From NCBI GenBank assembly GCA_034431315.1, contig DAOUDK010000018.1:1-30889 (forward strand): a stretch of DNA of 30,889 nucleotides, given 5' to 3'. The position numbers and the translations under genes are program-made. The notes under the pieces are model-generated. The model had not been told where the DNA came from. It made no database searches and worked only from the letters and a program-made list of their open reading frames with translations. This document shows positions 16,317 to 22,900 of the stretch, piece after piece (positions within the stretch are counted from its first letter, which is position 1; each line of letters begins with the position of its first letter). This stretch comes from JAUWOY01 sp034431315. GTDB lineage: Bacteria; Chloroflexota; Anaerolineae; VGOG01.

Positions 16317-16790
16317 ATGCACGAGAATCCGATTGACCCTGCCTTCTTTGACCTGGAGATCTACGCCATCTACCGGGCCATTTGGGAAAACTGGGGCGAC
16401 GAGGCCTGGAAGGTGGTCTGGCGGGCGGGGGAAGTGCTGTTCGACGAGGTGCACGAGCGGCTGGAGTTGGATACCACCACGCCGCTGGCGGCCATGGAGG
16501 GGCTGGCGGAGTACCTGGTAGGCGTGGGCTACTTCGCCGACCTGGAGGTGCGGCAGACGGCGGAGGACGAGTTGGAGTACGAGATGGTCGAACCCGTCAT
16601 CCTGCCCGGCGCCGAGCGGATCATCGCCGAAGGGGGCGTGCCGGCGCATATCTCCACCGCGCTGATGTTCGCCGGCCTGCGCAAGCTCTTCGGCCTGCGG
16701 GCGGAGATGATCGGCGATCCGGTGTTCACCCCCGACGGGCGGGCGATTGAACGCTGGAAACTGATGGCGGAAAACCTCGCTAAGGAGTAG
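16317..16790 (+). CDS. Uncharacterised 157-residue operon protein
   Basis: I do not recognise this family. The protein is acidic, with no cysteine, no signal peptide and no membrane segment. The N-terminal half is helical and aromatic-rich (FFDLEIYAIYRAIWENWGDE), and a compact C-terminal part contains GDPVFTPDGRAIERWKL. It begins seven bases after the LeuD-type gene and ends three bases before the second LeuC-type gene, so it is clearly part of the operon. The tight packing between two aconitase-family pairs suggests an accessory or regulatory role in the same pathway. Confidence 0.75.
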   Translation: MHENPIDPAFFDLEIYAIYRAIWENWGDEAWKVVWRAGEVLFDEVHERLELDTTTPLAAMEGLAEYLVGVGYFADLEVRQTAEDELEYEMVEPVILPGAERIIAEGGVPAHISTALMFAGLRKLFGLRAEMIGDPVFTPDGRAIERWKLMAENLAKE

Positions 16791-16793
16791 AAA

Positions 16794-18056
16794 ATGGGAC
16801 ATACTTTCGTGGAAAAAGTGCTGGCTCGCAAGGCGGGGCTGGACAGCGTTGTGCCAGGGCAGATCGTCACCGTTCGGCCTGACAAGCTCCTGACGCACGA
16901 CAACACGGCGGCCATCTCCAAGAAGTTCCGCCAGATCGGCGTCGAGCGGTTGGCCGATCCCGACATCAGCGTCATCGTGCTGGACCACGTGACGCCGGCA
17001 GCTAACGAGACCTACGCCATCAATCACCAAATCATCCGCGAGTTCGTCGCCGAACAGGGCATCTCGTCCTTCTACGACATTGGCGAGGGCATCTGCCACC
17101 AGGTGTTGCCGGAACAAGGGCACGCCTGGCCTGGCGCGGTCATCGTCGGCAGCGACTCGCACACGCCGACTTACGGAGCGTTCGGGGCTTTTGCCGCCGG
17201 CATCGGGCGCACAGAGGCGGCAGCGGTGATGGCCACCGGCCAGATCTGGCTGCGCGTGCCGGAGAGCCTGCGGATCGTCATCAATGGCACGCTGCCGGAG
17301 CTGGTGTCGGCCAAAGACGTGATCCTCCACATCATCGGCGACCTGCGCGCCGACGGGGCCAACTACTGCTCGGTGGAGTTTGCCGGTGAGACCGTCCGGG
17401 GGATGAGCATCGCTAGCCGCATGGTGCTGACCAACATGGCCGCCGAGATGGGGGCCAAGAACGGGGTCGTCGAACCGGACGAGGCGACGCGCGCCTGGCT
17501 CCAGGGACGGGTTGAGCACAATTATAAAGAGGTTCACGCCGACCCGGACGCGACCTACGAGCGGGTCGTTGAATACGACGTGAGCGAACTCGCCCCGCAG
17601 GTGGCCAAGCCGCACACGGTGGACAACGTGGTTCCGGTCACCGAGGTAGCTGGCACGCCGATCAACCAGGCCCTGGTGGGTACCTGCACCAACGGTCGCC
17701 TGGAAGACCTGGCGGCGGCGGCCGAGATCCTGCGCGGCAAGCACATCGCCCCCAGCGTGCGGCTGCTGGTGCTGCCCGTCTCGCGGGAGGTGCTGCTGGC
17801 CGCCATCGAGCGGGGCATCGTCAGTGACCTGGTGGCCGCCGGAGCGACACTGCTCAACCCTGGTTGTGGGCCTTGCCTGGGCGCGCACGAGGGCTGCATG
17901 GCCCCCGGCGAGATGACCATCTCGACGGCCAACCGCAACTTCAAGGGTCGGATGGGATCCAAGGAGGCGTTCATCTACCTGGCCAGCCCGGCCACGGTGG
18001 CCGCTTCGGCGCTCACCGGTGTCATCACCGATCCACTGGCTCAAGCTGGCCGTTGA
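16794..18056 (+). CDS. Aconitase/isopropylmalate dehydratase large subunit, LeuC-type (pair 2)
   Basis: The 420-residue protein is a LeuC/homoaconitase-family large subunit. It has C298 (GTCTNGRLED), C358 and C361 (NPGCGPCLG), VGSDSHTPTYGAFG, and STANRNFKGRMG. It is closer to mainstream archaeal-type isopropylmalate/homoaconitate hydratases than pair 1. AAGGAG precedes ATG 16794. Its last residues overlap the left edge of a DUF3800 remnant, so the native C-terminus was probably altered by that insertion. The matching LeuD-type subunit is displaced to 18481. Confidence 0.87.
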   Translation: MGHTFVEKVLARKAGLDSVVPGQIVTVRPDKLLTHDNTAAISKKFRQIGVERLADPDISVIVLDHVTPAANETYAINHQIIREFVAEQGISSFYDIGEGICHQVLPEQGHAWPGAVIVGSDSHTPTYGAFGAFAAGIGRTEAAAVMATGQIWLRVPESLRIVINGTLPELVSAKDVILHIIGDLRADGANYCSVEFAGETVRGMSIASRMVLTNMAAEMGAKNGVVEPDEATRAWLQGRVEHNYKEVHADPDATYERVVEYDVSELAPQVAKPHTVDNVVPVTEVAGTPINQALVGTCTNGRLEDLAAAAEILRGKHIAPSVRLLVLPVSREVLLAAIERGIVSDLVAAGATLLNPGCGPCLGAHEGCMAPGEMTISTANRNFKGRMGSKEAFIYLASPATVAASALTGVITDPLAQAGR

Positions 18057-18354
18057 CCGGCGATACACCAACGAAAGCTTACGGGATAGACTGGAGCAAA
18101 GCATCCTCGTTAGAGCTGCCAGCACGTCGGAGAGGACAACGGTGGGGTTGATCCGGATAGAACACGCGGACTCGGTTCAGGAAAAAGGGATTCAGGCAGC
18201 GGATGCCGTGGTCTGGAGCCTGGGCCAGAAGTACGAGCGGGGAGACGATGAACTGTACAACATCATCAAGGACAAGATCATCGTCGAAGAGGTTTTGAGG
18301 GAACAGAAAAACGGGCTCACCCTGGGGGCCGATTCTCACCGTTCACGCCCGTAG
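18033..18354 (+). pseudogene. C-terminal remnant of a DUF3800 gene
   Basis: The frame from about 18033 reads LKLAVDRRYTNESLRDRLEQ, then IRIEHADSVQEKGIQAADAVVWS and QKYERGDDELY. This is the C-terminal part of DUF3800 proteins, which are RNase H-fold-like and often mobile-element or defence associated. Only the end of the domain is present and it lacks its own start region. It separates the second LeuC-type gene from its LeuD-type partner by about 420 bp in an otherwise tight operon. Confidence 0.65.
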
Positions 18355-18440
18355 GCAGGCCCTTGCGGCCACGACGGAGTATCACGTGCTTACACACGAG
18401 CAGCCCGATCCAGGACTTACGAGTCCCGCTTTCCAACTAT

Positions 18441-18469
18441 ATTATACAAGATAATCCTCTATTTGTCAA
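18441..18469 (-). promoter_or_regulatory. Perfect consensus sigma-70 promoter, minus strand
   Basis: On the minus strand the -35 is TTGACA (18464-18469) and the -10 is TATAAT (18441-18446), with an exact 17-bp spacer. It fires leftward over the DUF3800 remnant. Just downstream (minus sense) are short hairpins: GGACT/AGTCC (18413-18426), CGTG/CACG (18385-18398) and GGCC/GGCC (18358-18370). Confidence 0.55.
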
Positions 18470-18480
18470 GGAGAAAAGCT

Positions 18481-18981
18481 ATGGAGACAAAGATCACCGG
18501 CCGCGTGTGGAAGTACGGTGACGACGTCAACACCGACGTCATCTTCCCCGGCAAGTACACCTACAGCATCTCCGATCCCAGGGAGATGGCCAAGCACGCG
18601 CTGGAAGACCTGGATCCGACCTTTGTGGCCCACGTGCAGCCCGGCGACATCATCGTCGCTGGCAAGAACTGGGGCTGTGGTAGTTCCCGCGAGCAGGCGG
18701 TGACCTGCCTCAAAGAGGCCGGCGTGGGGGCGATTGTAGCCCGCAGCTTCGCCCGCATCTACTTCCGCAACTGCATCAACGCCGGGCTGCCCATTGTCAC
18801 CTGCGAGGCTGTGGAGGCGGTGGAGGCGGGCGACGAGGTCACGATTGACTTCGCCGCCGGCCTCGTCACCACCCCACGGGGCGAGTATGCCTTCCCTCCG
18901 CTATCGCCTTCGGTGATGGAAATCTTGGAGGATGGCGGATTGATCCCCCACGTGCGGAAGCAGTTGGGGATTGAAGAATAA
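18481..18981 (+). CDS. Aconitase/isopropylmalate dehydratase small subunit, LeuD-type (pair 2)
   Basis: The 166-residue protein is a standard LeuD-family subunit with GDDVNTDVIFPGKYT, VQPGDIIVAGKNWGCGSSREQA and NCINAGLPIV. ATG 18481 has AAGGAG upstream; this ribosome site overlaps the -35 of the minus-strand promoter. It is the natural partner of the large subunit at 16794-18056 and is followed 14 bp later by the dehydrogenase gene. Confidence 0.87.
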   Translation: METKITGRVWKYGDDVNTDVIFPGKYTYSISDPREMAKHALEDLDPTFVAHVQPGDIIVAGKNWGCGSSREQAVTCLKEAGVGAIVARSFARIYFRNCINAGLPIVTCEAVEAVEAGDEVTIDFAAGLVTTPRGEYAFPPLSPSVMEILEDGGLIPHVRKQLGIEE

Positions 18982-18995
18982 AAAGGAGGAGTGAA

Positions 18996-20114
18996 ATGGC
19001 AAAGTACAGAATAGCCTGGATGCCGGGCGACGGCATCGGGGTGGACGTGATGGACGCGGCCAAGATCGTGCTGGATGCCATCGCGCTGGACGCGGAGTAC
19101 ATCCCCGCCGACATCGGGTGGGAGTTCTGGTGCGCCGAGGGCGAGCCGCTGCCGCAGCACACGATTGACACTCTCAAAACCTGCGACTGCGCGTTGTTCG
19201 CCGCTATCACCTCCAAGCCCAAGGAGGAGGCCGAGGCGGAGTTGATCCCCGAGTTGCAGGGCCAGGGGCTCACTTACCGCAGCCCCATCGTGCGCATGCG
19301 CCAACTGTTCAACCTGTACGTCAACCTGCGTCCCTGCAAGGCTTTCAAGGGGAATCCCTTGAACTACCGCGACGATCTGAACCTGGTGGTCTTCCGTGAG
19401 AATACCCAGGGACTCTACGCCGGCGTGGAGTTTCATCCTTTGCCAGAGGAGGTGCGGGAGGCTCTGGAGGCGCACAGTTCCCGGATGGCCGCTTTCGAGG
19501 GCGTATCTTCGGACGATATTGCCCTGTCATGCCGCATCTTCACCCGCCAGGGTTGCCAGCGTATCGTCCGCCAGGCCTTCGAATACGCCAGGCAGCACGG
19601 CTACCCCACGGTCACTCTGGTGGAGAAGGCCAACGTCATCCGCGAGACCAGTGGGCTGATGGTGCGCGAGGCGCGGAAGATCGCTGTGGAGTACCCCGGC
19701 ATCGAGCTGTGGGAGACCAACGTGGACGCCATGGCCATGTGGCTGGTCAAGAACCCCCAGGACTACGGGGTGATCGTATCCAGCAACATGTTTGGCGACA
19801 TCGTCTCCGACCTGGCGGCGCAGTTGGTGGGTGGGCTGGGATTCGCCGCCAGCGGGAACATCGGCGACGACTTCGCCATCTTCGAGCCGACCCACGGCTC
19901 AGCGCCCAAATACGCCGGGCAGTACAAGGTCAACCCCACAGCCATGCTCCTGGCGGTCAAGTTGATGCTGGACTGGCTGGGGGAGACCGAAACGGCGCGG
20001 GCCCTGGAGCAGGCCATCGCCGATACGATTGCCGAGGGGAAAGTGCGCACCTACGACCTGGGCGGCAGCAACACCACCCTGGAGGTCGCCGAGGCCGTGG
20101 CTGCCAGGCTGTAG
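18996..20114 (+). CDS. Isocitrate/isopropylmalate-family dehydrogenase, probably NADP-isocitrate type
   Basis: The 372-residue protein is a beta-decarboxylating dehydrogenase: MPGDGIG start, NLYVNLRPCKAF, ENTQGLYAG, NVDAMAMWLVKNP, NMFGDIVSDLAAQL, and GSAPKYAGQYKVNPTAM. In the last segment K305, Y306 and V312 match the residues of E. coli isocitrate dehydrogenase that select NADP (Lys344, Tyr345, Val351). NAD enzymes normally have Asp at the first position. A serine (S96, in YRSPIVRMRQ) sits where isocitrate enzymes hold the substrate gamma-carboxylate. It probably catalyses isocitrate to or from 2-oxoglutarate + CO2; a homo-isocitrate substrate is an alternative. A weak hairpin (20114-20132) follows without a T run. 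Confidence 0.85.
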   Translation: MAKYRIAWMPGDGIGVDVMDAAKIVLDAIALDAEYIPADIGWEFWCAEGEPLPQHTIDTLKTCDCALFAAITSKPKEEAEAELIPELQGQGLTYRSPIVRMRQLFNLYVNLRPCKAFKGNPLNYRDDLNLVVFRENTQGLYAGVEFHPLPEEVREALEAHSSRMAAFEGVSSDDIALSCRIFTRQGCQRIVRQAFEYARQHGYPTVTLVEKANVIRETSGLMVREARKIAVEYPGIELWETNVDAMAMWLVKNPQDYGVIVSSNMFGDIVSDLAAQLVGGLGFAASGNIGDDFAIFEPTHGSAPKYAGQYKVNPTAMLLAVKLMLDWLGETETARALEQAIADTIAEGKVRTYDLGGSNTTLEVAEAVAARL

Positions 20115-20246
20115 GAGCACATCAGTTGCTCCCCGCCAGCAAAGTATCGCCTCCGTGACACCTCTCGCGGGGGCGCTTTGATTGCCGCTGAGCGTTCCTA
20201 CAGGGACAATCGCCGGCGACGGCCCGCAGGTCAGAGCGATTGAAAC

Positions 20247-20464
20247 ATACACCAGTGCTAACCAGGGACTTTGCAGTCTTTTTTGGACTGTTGCCCCAGT
20301 GGGGCAATTACCACCTAGAAAGCTCAGTAAGAGCCCATTCTTGGGTGCCCAGTGGGGGAAGAGTACGTAAATGGCCCTGTTTTGTCTCTGTTTGTGGGGC
20401 GCTGAGATTCTAGATCGGTAAAGTTCTGCTTCGTGCAAAGTCCCTGCCAACCGCACTGGTGTAT
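20247..20464. mobile_element. MITE-like element with imperfect terminal inverted repeats
   Basis: ATACACCAGTGC plus AGGGACTTTGCA at the left end (20247-20258, 20264-20275) are exactly mirrored at the right end (20453-20464, 20434-20445). A few unmatched bases lie between the two blocks on each side. The 218-bp interior has no ORF but contains a hairpin TTGCCCC/GGGGCAA (20291-20307). No target-site duplication is visible, so it is probably old. Apart from this element, 20115-20505 shows nothing recognisable. Confidence 0.6.
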
Positions 20465-20509
20465 TTGTCTGATGATGAACTGCTGCGCAAGCCCCGCGAC
20501 CACTGCGGT

Positions 20510-20538
20510 TTGACAAGGGGGTGTATAAGGTTTATAAT
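20510..20538 (+). promoter_or_regulatory. Consensus sigma-70 promoter of the toxin-antitoxin pair
   Basis: The -35 is TTGACA (20510-20515) and the -10 is TATAAT (20533-20538), with a 17-bp spacer. Both hexamers match consensus exactly. The antitoxin ATG lies 39 bp downstream of the -10. Confidence 0.8.
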
Positions 20539-20551
20539 TGTTACAAACCTT
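20527..20551. promoter_or_regulatory. Operator-like palindrome over the -10
   Basis: AAGGTTT (20527-20533) and AAACCTT (20545-20551) flank an 11-bp centre, enclosing the -10 box. Position and symmetry fit autoregulation by the Phd/YefM antitoxin dimer. Confidence 0.55.
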
Positions 20552-20576
20552 GTGATTCTCCAGGGAGGGATTTGCT

Positions 20577-20873
20577 ATGGAGCAGAGCATCGGCGCCACC
20601 GATCTGCGGCAGCGGTTGACCGACGTCCTACAGGCGGTGCGAGAGCGGGGTGAAACTTACATCGTCGAGACCTTCGGTCGGCCCCAGGCGGCTATCATCA
20701 ATCTGGACGAATATCGGCGAATCCAGCGTTTTCGGCGAGAGCGGGAAGCGTTCTTCGAGTGGCTGGAGGCCACGGCCGCCCGCAACGCCGAGCGCAACGT
20801 GGGCCTGAGCGATGAGGAAGTGCTGGCCATCATCGAGCAGACCCGCGAAGAAGTCGCCGCTGCTGGGGGATAG
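20577..20873 (+). CDS. Phd/YefM-family antitoxin
   Basis: The 98-residue protein has the Phd/YefM fold signature: ATDLRQRLTDVLQAVRERGETYIVETFGRPQ and AIINLDEYRRIQRF, followed by a charged C-terminal tail that would bind and neutralise the toxin. GGGAGGG precedes ATG 20577. It is followed after three bases by a PIN-domain toxin. It likely represses its own promoter through the palindrome at 20527-20551. Confidence 0.9.
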   Translation: MEQSIGATDLRQRLTDVLQAVRERGETYIVETFGRPQAAIINLDEYRRIQRFRREREAFFEWLEATAARNAERNVGLSDEEVLAIIEQTREEVAAAGG

Positions 20874-20876
20874 GCC

Positions 20877-21443
20877 ATGCTGCGCGTAGTCATTGACACC
20901 AGTTCATTGGTCAGTTACGTGCTGACTCAGGGCGAACTGATGAGCCGGATCGTGGCGCACTGGCGAGACGGCACTTTTACTTTGCTCTCTTCTCCGGCCA
21001 CGCGAGCCGAACTGGCCGACGTGTTGGCCCGGCCGGCTATCCGACAGTTGGCCACGGCTCCGCTGGACGAGCTGGTGCGGGGACTGGAACGCTTCTCGGA
21101 GCACGTGCCAGGGGTTCTGGAACTGTCCGGTGCTTGCCGGGATCCAAAGGCTTGTGGTGAGCGTAGCCGAACCAATGACAAGTTTCTGGCCTGCGCGGTG
21201 GAGGGAGGGGCTCATTACCTGGTTAGCAGCGACTATGACCTGCTGGACATGCGCCGCTACCGGGACGTGGCTATCGTCAATCCGGGCCAGTTCCTGCTGG
21301 CGCTGGAGTTGTACCCGATGGAGGCGAGAGCGTTGGCGGCCCGCTTCGGCCACGACGTGCTGGCGGACATCCAGGTCACTGTGCCTGTGGAGCCGGAGAC
21401 AGCGGCGCGGGTGGCGGAGGCGCTGACAATCTCTAGCCCCTAG
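20877..21443 (+). CDS. PIN-domain toxin (VapC-like ribonuclease)
   Basis: The 188-residue protein carries the PIN metal-site residues: D7 (VVIDTSS), a glutamate in RAELADVL, and the aspartates of NDKFLACAVEGGAHYLVSSDYDLL. PIN toxins cleave RNA. A REP-like insertion (21149-21173) adds about eight residues (ACGERSRTN) inside the normally compact DPKDxKFL motif that carries a catalytic aspartate, so activity may be changed. The last 103 bp are repeated at 22583-22685 beyond the SIR2 gene. Confidence 0.85.
   Translation: MLRVVIDTSSLVSYVLTQGELMSRIVAHWRDGTFTLLSSPATRAELADVLARPAIRQLATAPLDELVRGLERFSEHVPGVLELSGACRDPKACGERSRTNDKFLACAVEGGAHYLVSSDYDLLDMRRYRDVAIVNPGQFLLALELYPMEARALAARFGHDVLADIQVTVPVEPETAARVAEALTISSP
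21149..21173. repeat. REP-like insertion in frame in the PIN gene
   Basis: The bases read as the common dispersed repeat containing GGTGAGCGTAGCCGAACC. They fall inside the catalytic DPK...DKF motif and keep the frame. Confidence 0.6.
21326..21428. repeat. Direct repeat copy A (3' end of the PIN gene)
   Basis: This copy matches 22583-22685 at 97 of 103 positions without gaps. It is part of the intact PIN gene. Confidence 0.9.
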
Positions 21444-21466
21444 CTGCCTGAGGGGAGATAGTACAC

Positions 21467-22504
21467 ATGTCTGATGACTTTGAAGGACGTGAACAACTTG
21501 AAAATGCTTACCAACGCGCCGCCCCGGACTCCTTTGGCCTGTACCTCGGCGCGGGTGTCAACCTTCACCCAGAAGGGAAGGATACTCCCAAGAAGCACTT
21601 TAATACGTACTGCTGGCGCCAGCTTCTTGAAGCGCTCTACAAGAAGAACAAGGAGAGGCTAACCGACTCCTTTGCAGACCTGTGGGACAGGTACAAAAAT
21701 GATTGGCTGGGCCTGGCTTCGGAGCTGGTCGGGCCGCTGGGCGTCGAGACATTTGTCGAACAGATGGATGACATTATCCACGATGACATCCCCCGCAAGG
21801 ACAGCTATGGCCGCCTCAGCAAACGCCTGCTGGATCAGGCCCCCACACTCCGCGCGGCGATCTGCTTCTCGGCCAAAATCCGCCAGTGCACCGAGACCTC
21901 GTGGACCTTTGAGCGCAACCCCAAAATCGGGACGGTGATCACCTTCAACTATGATTTCTTCTTTGGCGCGGGTTGGACGCGCTACCAGGCCTTTGATAAG
22001 TACTGGAAGGTTCAGACGCCCTTTAGCGAGGGTAGACCAGACCCAGAGCAGCGGACGATCAACTACATCCATGGGTATGTCCCCTACAAATTCAGCAAAA
22101 AGAAGGCCCTTGTCCTGACTCAAGCAAGCTACGACGACGCCTACGCCCCCGACGGATTCGCCTCCCGTACGCTGCGGGAGGCGATAAACGGGTACAACCT
22201 CATCTTTCTGGGCACATCGCTCTCTGACAAACCGCTGTGCAAGATGCTGAAAAAGTACAGGGGCCAGCGGCAGCACTTTGCCATCGTCAAGTCAGATGCC
22301 GAGGCAGTCGAGCGGGTGAACCAGTTGGGTATCTGTCCGGTCGTAGTGCGGAGCTATGGCGAAATCGCTGTGGCTCTTGAGGAAATCTACTGCGCGGCAC
22401 TTGACACTGCAGAGTGTCAGAGGGTGGGGCTGGCCAACCCGAAATTCTATTGGAAACGACTTGGGGCTGGCCCAGTGAAATCACGCCAAAAGAAACAGGA
22501 ATGA
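21467..22504 (+). CDS. SIR2-like domain protein, candidate NAD-consuming defence effector
   Basis: The 345-residue protein has the SIR2-like signature of bacterial defence proteins: LYLGAGVN (about 25-32), VITFNYD (about 157-163), INYIHGY (about 198-204) and LIFLGTSLSDKPL (about 245-257). Such domains in antiphage systems deplete NAD. No partner domain (STALD, TPR, Ago or HerA) is visible in the protein or beside it. GGGGAG precedes the ATG. GC content is visibly lower than in the metabolic operon. The gene is bracketed by direct repeats of the PIN gene tail, which suggests insertion into the toxin-antitoxin locus. Confidence 0.75.
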   Translation: MSDDFEGREQLENAYQRAAPDSFGLYLGAGVNLHPEGKDTPKKHFNTYCWRQLLEALYKKNKERLTDSFADLWDRYKNDWLGLASELVGPLGVETFVEQMDDIIHDDIPRKDSYGRLSKRLLDQAPTLRAAICFSAKIRQCTETSWTFERNPKIGTVITFNYDFFFGAGWTRYQAFDKYWKVQTPFSEGRPDPEQRTINYIHGYVPYKFSKKKALVLTQASYDDAYAPDGFASRTLREAINGYNLIFLGTSLSDKPLCKMLKKYRGQRQHFAIVKSDAEAVERVNQLGICPVVVRSYGEIAVALEEIYCAALDTAECQRVGLANPKFYWKRLGAGPVKSRQKKQE

Positions 22505-22582
22505 GGGAACTGGGGGAGGGCTCTACCTCTAGCTGCTCTGACGGGAGGGGAGCGGGCTGAGGTGGACTTGACGAATTCCCTG

Positions 22583-22685
22583 GAGAGCGTTAGCGGCCCG
22601 CTTCGGCCACGACGTGCTGGCGGACATCCAGGCCACTGTGCCCCCGAAGCCGGAGACAGCGGCGCGGGTGGCGGAGGCGCTGACA
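22583..22685. repeat. Direct repeat copy B (orphan PIN gene tail)
   Basis: This orphan copy reads in the PIN frame to its own stop at 22701-22703. A stop codon at 22569 blocks that frame upstream, so it is a fragment. Bases 22527-22556 also resemble the spacer that follows copy A (21434-21460). Confidence 0.9.
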
Positions 22686-22719
22686 GTATTGAGCGAAGGT
22701 TAGTAGTATGAAACGCCAA

Positions 22720-22791
22720 AAAGTCCGAAGTCCTGGATCGGTGCGGCCTGGTGGTTTGCTTGCACCAGGCGATCCTGAGACTTCGGACTTT
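22720..22791. repeat. 72-nt three-tier hairpin
   Basis: Nested exact stems: AAAGTCCGAAGT/ACTTCGGACTTT (22720-22731, 22780-22791), GGATCG/CGATCC (22735-22740, 22770-22775) and CCTGGTG/CACCAGG (22747-22753, 22763-22769). It ends in TTTGTATTTG, so it could act as a terminator upstream of the hsp20 promoter, or be a palindromic mobile repeat. Confidence 0.7.
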
Positions 22792-22827
22792 GTATTTGGA
22801 ACTTTGAACTGTCGAACAGCCCTGCGC

Positions 22828-22856
22828 TTGAGCTTATTGAATAAGTGTGGTACAAT
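22828..22856 (+). promoter_or_regulatory. Sigma-70-like promoter of hsp20-lon
   Basis: The -35 is TTGAGC (22828-22833) and the -10 is TACAAT (22851-22856), with a 17-bp spacer. Inside the spacer lies a perfect palindrome CTTATT-G-AATAAG (22833-22845), a candidate repressor site. It is neither CIRCE nor a good HspR (HAIR) site. Confidence 0.65.
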
Positions 22857-22900
22857 TAAAACGAAGTCCGGCTGCACTACCCTGTGGCGAGGGGACGATG

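Noticed and set aside
16155..18125. Long minus-strand open frame (656 codons) over the LeuD/LeuC region
   Set aside because: It is a high-GC shadow frame: low-complexity His/Arg/Gly-rich translation, no ribosome site, and it lies opposite two clearly conserved genes.
20114..20132. Terminator after the dehydrogenase gene
   Set aside because: The 6-bp hairpin has no following T run, so it is too weak to call.
22505..22582. Remaining start of a second PIN gene upstream of tail copy B
   Set aside because: The PIN frame is closed by a stop at 22569 and similarity stops sharply near 22583.
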